Part shown: positions 1-5,232 of the stretch, one piece after another
Numbering within the stretch: position 1 is the first letter of the stretch
Layout: every line of letters starts with the position of its first letter
NCBI GenBank assembly: GCA_030642025.1
Contig: DAOWOO010000090.1
Coordinates: 1-6,154 of the forward strand
Origin: Candidatus Zixiibacteriota bacterium
Lineage (GTDB): Bacteria > Zixibacteria > MSB-5A5 > GN15 > PGXB01
Direction of reading: 5' to 3'
Length of the DNA stretch: 6,154 nt
The notes under the pieces: generated by a model
Database searches by the model: none
What the model was told of the DNA's origin: nothing
The model's input: the letters and a program-made list of their open reading frames with translations, nothing else
Made by a program: the position numbers and the translations under genes

Positions 1-1391
1 CCGGTAGCATTGTCAATATAGGCTGTCAGCGGTCCGCGGAGTGGTTCATTCACCACATGCTGACAATCGCCGATTCTCAGAACGACACCCGGATGAACAA
101 CACCATGTATCTCTATTTTTGCACACCTGTCGGCAATCATTTCCTTATGAATTTGCTGTTTTTCCTCCTCGAGCGATCCCAGCTGTTCTTCGGCCTCCTG
201 TATTTTAAAAGTAATTTCAGTCAGGACTTCTTTCTGGGCATTATTCAGGATAAGCTGATTAGCTTTTAATTTGGCGCTGGCCGCAGTCAGTTGCTTAAGA
301 ATTCCCTTCAACTGCTCTGTGCCCTGTTCACATTCCTTGATACCGGCCAGCTTGGTATAATCAATCCCCGCCACCAGGACGGTTTTAATATAGCCGTCGC
401 CCCCTACTTCGCCAAGAGTGAAACCTTTGGCGGCATATACTTCACCGCCCACAAAACGTCCTTCGGTGCAGGTAATTTCGCCGCATACCCTGATATTTGA
501 GTGAAATATCTCTTTATTGGCGACAATACTTCCTTCACATTCTATGGACGCATTAAGTATATACCTGGCAAGAACGTCGCCCTTAACCTTAATCTTCCGG
601 GAAGTATTCCCATTAATTCCGTCCACCACGACCAGATTCCCGCCACAGGTAATATCCGCTCCCAGAAGAACGCCTTTTATTTCGATATCCCCCGTCGCTT
701 CTACCTTGAATTCGTTTTCCACATCACCGTCTATGGTAACCTGGCCATTGTGGTTAATATTTCCTGAATGCGTACCGACCCCGTTCTGCACACGTAAGAC
801 ATTATCCACGCTGAGCGCACTGCCGATAAGCTTGACCCTTCCCGCTATTTTGGCCCTGAATCCTTTGTCGGCGGCGGACCATACAACATTTGTACCACCC
901 CTGAGATTCACACTTTTAGCGCGCCCGACCTTGATAACATTACCGTAGACATCGCGTCCGTCACGACCGGGCTGGCTTTCATGCACGATGACAATCAGTT
1001 TCCCCTCTTCAACGCAGGGATCGCAAATTTTCTGACGGAAATCTATAAGTCCGGTCTCGGGGTCGACATAGTATCCTTCGGTGAAATAATCGCCGGTCCA
1101 TTCAATCCTGGCATCTACCGGCATAACCGGCGGTTCGCCTTCCAGAATCAAGAATTCTTCTAAACCCTCGCTTTCCTTTCGGGCGTCGTCAATTAGCCCT
1201 TTCAATTGCTCTATATCCGGCAAAAGCTTGATCCCGATTTTCTTTAGCTGGTCCATAATCTCGGCGGCAATGCTGTTCCGGGCAGCCACGGTATCGCTGC
1301 AGGATAATGTGACACGCATTTTATTCTGGCTCACATTGAGTTCGAAATCAGATTTTGTCTCTTCCTGGCTTTTTGCTGCGATCTCAACCAT
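1..1391 (-). CDS. fapA: FapA/DUF342 family protein (flagellar assembly protein A-like), 3' end cut by window edge
   Basis: My translation from the ATG at 1391 runs open to base 1: 463 full codons plus a partial Gly codon, with no stop or frameshift. The family (DUF342, FapA) is known for an N-terminal domain followed by a repetitive beta-helix and a coiled coil; Vibrio FapA affects flagellar assembly and polar localisation, but biochemical function in most bacteria is unknown. Visible hallmarks: GEPPV (85-89), PGRDGRDVYG (141-150), a Gly-rich short-repeat beta region at about 205-335 (for example EATGDIEIKG), a HSNIRVCGEI stretch near 297-306 and GRFVGGEV (311-318). A Glu/Lys/Gln-rich predicted coiled coil covers about 350-420, then GVVHPGVVLRIGD (430-442), which in the family lies close to the C-terminus, so probably only some 10-30 residues are missing. 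The start has CAGG about 8 bases upstream. A sigma-28-like promoter lies upstream. Family assignment is firm; a flagellar role is inferred from name and neighbours. Confidence 0.9.
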   Translation of the reverse strand, partial: MVEIAAKSQEETKSDFELNVSQNKMRVTLSCSDTVAARNSIAAEIMDQLKKIGIKLLPDIEQLKGLIDDARKESEGLEEFLILEGEPPVMPVDARIEWTGDYFTEGYYVDPETGLIDFRQKICDPCVEEGKLIVIVHESQPGRDGRDVYGNVIKVGRAKSVNLRGGTNVVWSAADKGFRAKIAGRVKLIGSALSVDNVLRVQNGVGTHSGNINHNGQVTIDGDVENEFKVEATGDIEIKGVLLGADITCGGNLVVVDGINGNTSRKIKVKGDVLARYILNASIECEGSIVANKEIFHSNIRVCGEITCTEGRFVGGEVYAAKGFTLGEVGGDGYIKTVLVAGIDYTKLAGIKECEQGTEQLKGILKQLTAASAKLKANQLILNNAQKEVLTEITFKIQEAEEQLGSLEEEKQQIHKEMIADRCAKIEIHGVVHPGVVLRIGDCQHVVNEPLRGPLTAYIDNAT

Positions 1392-1441
1392 TACATAAAC
1401 CTGTTAATGTGTTACCGATACTCTCTCCGGTCATAATTCGA

Positions 1442-1460
1442 TTCGACGGAAACCGTCGAA
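1442..1460 (-). promoter_or_regulatory. Perfect hairpin in the fapA leader
   Basis: TTCGACGG and CCGTCGAA are perfect 8-bp inverted arms around a 3-base loop. The hairpin sits about 51 bases before the fapA start codon and downstream of the candidate sigma-28 promoter, so it would lie in the fapA 5' leader. No T-run follows on either strand, so it is not a standard intrinsic terminator. It may stabilise the mRNA, affect translation, or be a DNA operator; the sequence does not say which. Confidence 0.5.
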
Positions 1461-1530
1461 ATCTCCATTCACTAAGTAGTATGCCCGGCGGGGATGGACA
1501 CATTTCCCATCGGCAGACTCTTTTATCACA

Positions 1531-1557
1531 TTATCGGCCATAGCCGACCGTTATTTC
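1531..1557 (-). promoter_or_regulatory. Candidate sigma-28 (FliA-type) promoter for fapA
   Basis: On the minus strand GCCGATAA (1531-1538) matches the FliA -10 consensus at all eight positions. Exactly 15 bases upstream is GAAA (1554-1557), three of four matches to the -35 core TAAA. The site is on the same strand as fapA and about 140 bases from its start, inside the only large gap between cheW and fapA. A flagellar sigma factor would suit the chemotaxis setting. Caveat: the -10 is also one arm of a short inverted repeat, TCGGC-4-GCCGA (1534-1547), so a hairpin or operator could explain it instead. Confidence 0.5.
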
Positions 1558-1677
1558 ACCTGTCGCTCCCAAATATCATTCCGGTTACGGTATTTTTCTC
1601 CATCTCGATTAACGGTTCCTACTCCTTGCCGTCTTCAATCCTGACTTACACCGCATGTACCTGACGGGCAGTACCTT

Positions 1678-1733
1678 AAAAAAACGCATCCTCCAAGCAT
1701 ATCTCAACGCTGTCTTAACCAATGAGGATACGC
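1678..1733 (-). terminator. Terminator-like hairpin after cheW
   Basis: In the minus-strand transcript GCGUAUCCUC (1724-1733) can pair with GAGGAUGCGU (1684-1693), ten pairs including two G-U, and the second arm runs directly into seven consecutive T (1678-1684, the first T shared with the stem). It begins about 60 bases after the cheW stop. The loop is long (30 bases), which weakens the call. The same 5' arm can also pair with UGAGAUAUGC (1697-1706), so two exclusive folds are possible. Confidence 0.45.
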
Positions 1734-1792
1734 CTTATAAACAAAAACATCCTTATCCGGATATTCCCGATCGTGTCGACAAGCGGCGGTAT

Positions 1793-2323
1793 TTAATCTT
1801 CATTCAGTTCAACAGCCATTTCCAGGTCGCCTTCGGTAAGCACCTGATCTATATCCAGCAGGATTTTCACATCACCCTTGATTTTGCCGATACCGAGTAT
1901 AAAACGCGTATCGATTCCGGAACCGAACGACGGGGTATCCTCTATTTCCTCTTCCTTGATATCCAGCACCTCTGATACGGCATCCACCTTGATACCCATA
2001 GACACGGCGCCGTCTTGGGATCTCACATCGACAACGATGATACAGGTTTCATTGGTGTCCTCGGTAGCATCCATATCAAACTTGGCTCTCAGATCGACCA
2101 CCGGGATTACTCGTCCGCGAAGGTTAATGACGCCGCGAACATAATGCGGTGTTCTGGGAACCTTGGTGATTTCCATCAATCCCATTATCTCACGTACCTT
2201 TAGAATTTCAAGGCCGTATTCCTCGCCCTCCAGACGGAAGGTCAGATACTTGCCCGCCCGCAACTCGGTTGCAACACTGCCTTCGGCAGTCATATCAGCG
2301 ACGGTTTCCACTGCATTTTCCAC
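1793..2323 (-). CDS. cheW: Chemotaxis coupling protein CheW
   Basis: CheW is the SH3-like scaffold that links chemoreceptors to CheA in the cytoplasmic array. The protein is about 176 residues, near the usual 150-175, with a roughly 20-residue N-terminal extension. Recognisable parts, numbered from the chosen start: KYLTFRLEGEEYGLEI (25-40) is the first beta-strand region; KVPRTPHYVRGVINLRG (54-70) carries the conserved VRG.INLRG signature including the Arg (R63) expected at the CheA-P5/receptor interface; IPVVDLR follows; GIKVDAVSEVLDI (110-122) and ILGIGKI..DVKILLDID (142-158) form the second half. Two in-frame GTG starts compete: 2329 is only 1 base from the purine-rich GAAGGGG, whereas 2323 is 7 bases from it, so I choose 2323 (the longer form would be 178 residues). 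It starts 69 bases after the cheA stop and is probably co-transcribed. No key residue is obviously missing. Confidence 0.96.
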   Translation of the reverse strand: MENAVETVADMTAEGSVATELRAGKYLTFRLEGEEYGLEILKVREIMGLMEITKVPRTPHYVRGVINLRGRVIPVVDLRAKFDMDATEDTNETCIIVVDVRSQDGAVSMGIKVDAVSEVLDIKEEEIEDTPSFGSGIDTRFILGIGKIKGDVKILLDIDQVLTEGDLEMAVELNED

Positions 2324-2330
2324 AATCACA

Positions 2331-2337
2331 CCCCTTC
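2331..2337 (-). promoter_or_regulatory. Ribosome binding site deciding the cheW start
   Basis: The minus strand reads GAAGGGG, followed after 1 base by GTG (2329) and after 7 bases by a second in-frame GTG (2323). Normal Shine-Dalgarno spacing favours the second codon. There is no in-frame ATG close by, so cheW appears to use GTG. Confidence 0.6.
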
Positions 2338-2392
2338 TTTAAGATTAAACTGATGACAATTTTTTGTATTAATATTCTGTCAACAATCCGGT

Positions 2393-4777
2393 TCAGCAAA
2401 TCGGCGCTTTCTCTATTTCATCCACGCTTTCAGCGTCTTCATCCGGTGCCGTTTCCCCTGATTCATCTTCATTCGGAAAGTCCATTTCTTCGCTCTTTAT
2501 GATCGGGGTCGATTCCTTATCGGCGCCCAATTGACCCTTGATACTATATACCAGATCGGTTATGCCACTGATGTCAAGAATCAGACCGATCGTACCGTCG
2601 GAAAGAATGGCGCCGCCGGAAATCCATTTCTGATCCCCAAAAACCGAACCGAGGCTTTTAATTACTGTTTGCTGTTGTCCCAGGAGGGTATCCACAACCA
2701 GCCCCATCTTTCTCTGATCGCCTTCCACCACAACGACTGTGGTTTCTTTCGATTTATTTTGAACCCGCGGAAGATTAAACAATTGATTAATTCTTATAAG
2801 CGGCAATAAGTCTCCCCGCAGGTTTATCATCTCATCCCTGCCGGAAACGGTGGCAATCATTTCAGTCGTAAGGCTGAGGGATTCCACTACCGTAAGAGTC
2901 GGAATAATGTACTTTTCGCCTTCCACACTGACCAGCATACCGTCAATAATCGCCAGTGTCAGAGGCAGTTTCATAATAAATTTCGTTCCTTTACCAGGCG
3001 TGGAATCTATCTCCATCTGACCGCGCATTATATCAATGTTTTTCTTGACAACATCCATCCCGACACCGCGCCCGGATATATCAGTGACTTTTTGAGCCGT
3101 CGAGAACCCCGGAAGCAGGATGAGGTTATAAATTTCCCTGTCAGTAAGTTCCTTATTGCCTTCAATTATTCCCTTTTCACGGGCTTTGGCCAAAATACTG
3201 CCCCTATCGAGGCCTTTGCCATCATCCTCAATCTCAAAGTAGATGTTGCCGCCTTTGTGATAGGCTCTCAACCAGATCTTGCCGGTTTCCGGCTTATCGG
3301 TTTTGCTTCTTTCTTCGGCGGTTTCCAGACCGTGATCGACGGCATTGCGGATCATATGCATTAGAGGATCGCCGATATTCTCCACAATACTGCGGTCCAC
3401 CTCGGTATCCTCACCAATTAAAAGCAATTCCACTTTCTTACCGGATTTTTTAGACAGATCACGCACCGCCCTGGCCAGTTTTTGGAATGTCGGCTTAACC
3501 GGTACCAGGCGCATGGCCATACCCATTTCCTGGAGTTCCCGGGTAATTTTATTCAGGTGCAAGATATTTCTGCTCACCTTGGGTGAAGCCGCCGCGAGAA
3601 TCTCCGGGTCACTGCCAACCATCGACTCGGCGATTACGAGTTCGCCGATGGTATCAACCAGCTGGTCAAGACGCCCGGTGTCGATTTTGACCATCTCCTT
3701 AACCGTCTTGCCAACAACTTTTTCATTGCGAACCAGGTGCTGTTCACGGAGTACCCTAGCCACATTTTTGGCATCGACTACTCCCTGTTTAACCAGAGCT
3801 TCGCCTAGCTTTTCATCGGGTGATTCCTTTTCAGCCAGGGCTTTATCAATCTGATCCTGGGTGGCCATACCCTTATTGATAAGAATGTCGCCCACGCGCT
3901 GTTCGGGCTGAACCGGCATAGCACTATTAGGATTGTCTATAAATCTTTTCGCACGGGTAAGGCTGGCCATAACAATATCAGTTCCATCAAACGGTTCGCC
4001 CGTGCCCAGAGCCCGCTCCACACCATCAAACAGTTTGCGCAGGGAATCTATTGAATCAAAGACCGTATCGGCTATCTCGCCCTCAATACGAAGGGTTCCC
4101 TTACGGGCCATATCGAGCAATGTTTCCGATTCATGAGCCAGCTTAAGTACGGACCTTAACTCAAGAAAACCGGCGGCTCCTTTAATAGTATGAAATGCCC
4201 TGAAAATGGCATTGATGGCATTTTCATAATCCTCGCCCGTTTCCATATCCATCAGGCATTGTTCGGCATTGGCCAGATGCTCGCGGCCTTCGGTGAGAAA
4301 ATCACCCAGAAGCGATGTATCCGATTCCGTAAGATTAACCGTAAAATCCTCGCGATTGACGACATCATTCTCCGGTTCAGCTTCATCCTTCTGCTCGCCC
4401 CTGACCCCGGAAGCCATCATCATTTCAAGAGTCGGCGTACCGCCGTCGGATTCATCGGATAAATCATAACTCACTTCTTCAGGAAATTTGACTTCCGACA
4501 GTTCGCGTCTGTCCCTGACAACACTCTGCAATGAGGACACGGCATCTTTGAGAATTTGATGCGCAGTTTCCTTACATTCGGTTTCATTAAGGATTATCTT
4601 CTCAATAAGATCGCCGCACTTTGCTCCCACTTTCGAAAGCTCTTCGGATTTATTTTGGGAGTCTTTGGAGAACTGCTGAAAATGATCATGAAGGTCGGCC
4701 AGGGCCGGCAGGTCTTCGGGATTGACAATTATCAAGTCAGCAGCTATTTGTTCTAATAACTTTTCCAGTTCTTCCAT
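2393..4777 (-). CDS. cheA: Chemotaxis sensor histidine kinase CheA with an MshEN-like insert
   Basis: CheA autophosphorylates its HPt histidine with ATP and passes the phosphate to CheY/CheB regulators; it works in the cytoplasm with CheW and receptors. 794 residues, longer than E. coli CheA (about 650). Order: helical N-terminal segment (1-95) that I do not recognise; acidic linker (96-150); HPt/P1 (about 152-260) with phospho-acceptor H196 in AFHTIKGAAGF; a GspE/MshE-N-like module (294-346); P3 dimerisation helices (about 360-425); P4 ATPase with N-box HMIRNAVDHG (474-483), G1 DDGKG (518-522), F-box GFSTA (557-561), G2 GRGVGMD (569-575), G3 GKGTKF (595-600); P5 CheW-like domain (about 605-750); acidic tail (752-794). 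All catalytic boxes are intact. I see no classical P2 CheY-docking domain. ATG 4777 is the first in-frame start after an upstream TAA. cheW follows after 69 bases. The cognate response regulator is not in the window. Confidence 0.97.
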   Translation of the reverse strand: MEELEKLLEQIAADLIIVNPEDLPALADLHDHFQQFSKDSQNKSEELSKVGAKCGDLIEKIILNETECKETAHQILKDAVSSLQSVVRDRRELSEVKFPEEVSYDLSDESDGGTPTLEMMMASGVRGEQKDEAEPENDVVNREDFTVNLTESDTSLLGDFLTEGREHLANAEQCLMDMETGEDYENAINAIFRAFHTIKGAAGFLELRSVLKLAHESETLLDMARKGTLRIEGEIADTVFDSIDSLRKLFDGVERALGTGEPFDGTDIVMASLTRAKRFIDNPNSAMPVQPEQRVGDILINKGMATQDQIDKALAEKESPDEKLGEALVKQGVVDAKNVARVLREQHLVRNEKVVGKTVKEMVKIDTGRLDQLVDTIGELVIAESMVGSDPEILAAASPKVSRNILHLNKITRELQEMGMAMRLVPVKPTFQKLARAVRDLSKKSGKKVELLLIGEDTEVDRSIVENIGDPLMHMIRNAVDHGLETAEERSKTDKPETGKIWLRAYHKGGNIYFEIEDDGKGLDRGSILAKAREKGIIEGNKELTDREIYNLILLPGFSTAQKVTDISGRGVGMDVVKKNIDIMRGQMEIDSTPGKGTKFIMKLPLTLAIIDGMLVSVEGEKYIIPTLTVVESLSLTTEMIATVSGRDEMINLRGDLLPLIRINQLFNLPRVQNKSKETTVVVVEGDQRKMGLVVDTLLGQQQTVIKSLGSVFGDQKWISGGAILSDGTIGLILDISGITDLVYSIKGQLGADKESTPIIKSEEMDFPNEDESGETAPDEDAESVDEIEKAPIC
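3740..3898 (-). other. MshEN-like (GspE N-terminal) module within CheA
   Basis: CheA residues 294-346 split into two 24-residue motifs separated by five residues (ESPDE). Motif 1 (294-317) starts RVGDILINKG and ends ALAEK; motif 2 (323-346) starts KLGEALVKQG and ends VLREQ. The c-di-GMP-binding MshEN domain has this same 24-5-24 layout, with RLG at the start, a Gly at position 10, spaced Leu, and Gln at position 24. Motif 1 keeps Arg but has Lys for the last Gln; motif 2 keeps the Gln but has Lys for Arg. The fold is likely; ligand binding is inference. Confidence 0.65.
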
Positions 4778-4780
4778 ATG

Positions 4781-4792
4781 CCCCGGGCCCCT
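4781..4792 (-). promoter_or_regulatory. GC-rich, self-complementary ribosome binding site of cheA
   Basis: The minus strand reads AGGGGCCCGGGGCAT then ATG. AGGGG ends 10 bases before the start and a second GGGG ends 3 bases before it; the first has the better spacing. The block contains GGGCCC and CCCGGG and so can pair with itself, in a leader that is otherwise AT-rich. Confidence 0.5.
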
Positions 4793-4842
4793 AAAATGTT
4801 TTTAGCTATCCAATTCCTTAGCATGGATTAATTTATCTTCAT

Positions 4843-4871
4843 ATATGATTCATCAGAATAATGACTCATAT
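4843..4871. repeat. Paired palindromes upstream of cheA (possible operator)
   Basis: ATATGATTCAT (4843-4853) and ATGACTCATAT (4861-4871) form an inverted repeat matching at 10 of 11 positions around a 7-base spacer. Each arm also contains its own 9-bp palindrome, ATGA-T-TCAT and ATGA-C-TCAT, with centres 16 bases apart. The element lies 66-94 bases before the cheA ATG, a common place for a dimeric regulator site. No regulator is identified. Confidence 0.45.
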
Positions 4872-4900
4872 TCTTAATTTTCTTTATTACCCCTTTTTAA

Positions 4901-4918
4901 CCACTTACCCCACTTACC
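4901..4918. repeat. Perfect 9-bp tandem duplication
   Basis: CCACTTACC occurs twice head to tail with no spacer. A weaker related stretch (ATTACCCC) lies about 13 bases to the left. It is about 125-140 bases upstream of cheA. It may be a direct-repeat binding site or just a small slippage duplication. Confidence 0.5.
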
Positions 4919-5125
4919 GGTTATAGCTTTTACTCGTCCGAATTGTATTGTGCTTAACAGCGGATATCGACAATTAAGGTGGTGGAAAATAAAATGTACG
5001 AAAAAGCAACAGTATAATTTCAGGCAATGTGCAAATTTGGAGTAAGAATAACGCAATATAAACTGGTATGGTGCAAACAGACCAACCCGGCGCGGGAGAT
5101 TCCATATTTATTCCTGAATGGACGT

Positions 5126-5151
5126 ATAGTCCTGTTTCACAGTGAAACTAT
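5126..5151. repeat. Nested inverted repeat downstream of the symporter gene
   Basis: GTTTCAC and GTGAAAC (5134-5140 and 5142-5148) are perfect arms around one central A. Overlapping outer arms ATAGT (5126-5130) and ACTAT (5147-5151) make a second, partly competing repeat. It begins 82 bases after the agcS stop. There is no T-run after it on either strand, so it looks more like a protein-binding palindrome than a terminator. Confidence 0.45.
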
Positions 5152-5232
5152 CCGCGGGCTGACAGTATGGCAGATGATTACCCTGTAGAAGAACCTTTGA
5201 TTTGGGGAATTTCTTGACTATAGAAACAACGC

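Larger units (their letters stand above)
1392..1792 (-). other. cheW-fapA intergenic region (401 bp), regulatory
   Basis: I find no convincing gene on either strand. Read in the minus direction, the gap holds in order a terminator-like hairpin with a T-tract (1678-1733), a sigma-28-like promoter (1531-1557), a perfect 8-bp hairpin (1442-1460) and a weak Shine-Dalgarno just before the fapA start. The longest minus-strand reading frame with an ATG (36 codons, 1540-1430) has no ribosome binding site and its start overlaps the promoter -10, so I do not call it. Confidence 0.6.
4778..5232 (-). other. symporter-cheA intergenic region (455 bp)
   Basis: This AT-rich gap lies between the agcS stop and the cheA start. 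I see no gene: the longest minus frame (4874-5056, 60 codons) starts at TTG without a ribosome binding site and has no recognisable sequence. The gap holds a nested palindrome (5126-5151), a 9-bp tandem duplication (4901-4918), a paired 9-bp palindrome (4843-4871) and the GC-rich cheA ribosome binding site (4781-4792). No convincing sigma-70, sigma-54 or sigma-28 promoter and no clear intrinsic terminator for the symporter could be picked by eye. Confidence 0.6.

Noticed and set aside
517..948. 143-codon plus-strand frame opposite fapA
   Set aside because: Low-complexity Pro/Thr/Ser/Leu composition typical of an antisense shadow of a real gene; the minus frame has continuous DUF342 hallmarks.
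1430..1540. 36-codon minus-strand frame in the cheW-fapA gap, beginning MADNVIKESADG
   Set aside because: Its ATG overlaps the candidate sigma-28 -10 box, so a transcript from that promoter would start inside it; there is no well-placed ribosome binding site and no recognisable motif.
1392..1540. Possible c-di-GMP riboswitch in the fapA leader
   Set aside because: Looked for because of the motility/c-di-GMP context, but the conserved GEMM core segments (such as the AGGGCAAACC-like and GACGCAAAG-like parts) are not present.
2353..2385. TTGACA on the minus strand in the cheA-cheW gap as a sigma-70 -35, and the TGACA/TGTCA inverted repeat around it
   Set aside because: No acceptable -10 hexamer at 16-18 bases, and the 5-bp arms enclose a long AT-rich loop; cheA and cheW are close enough for one transcript.
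3345..3854. 169-codon plus-strand frame opposite cheA
   Set aside because: Ser/Arg/Thr-rich antisense shadow of the CheA P3-P4 coding region.
4874..5056. 60-codon minus-strand frame between agcS and cheA
   Set aside because: TTG start without Shine-Dalgarno, unusual composition rich in Cys, His and Phe, and it covers the tandem repeat; no family features.
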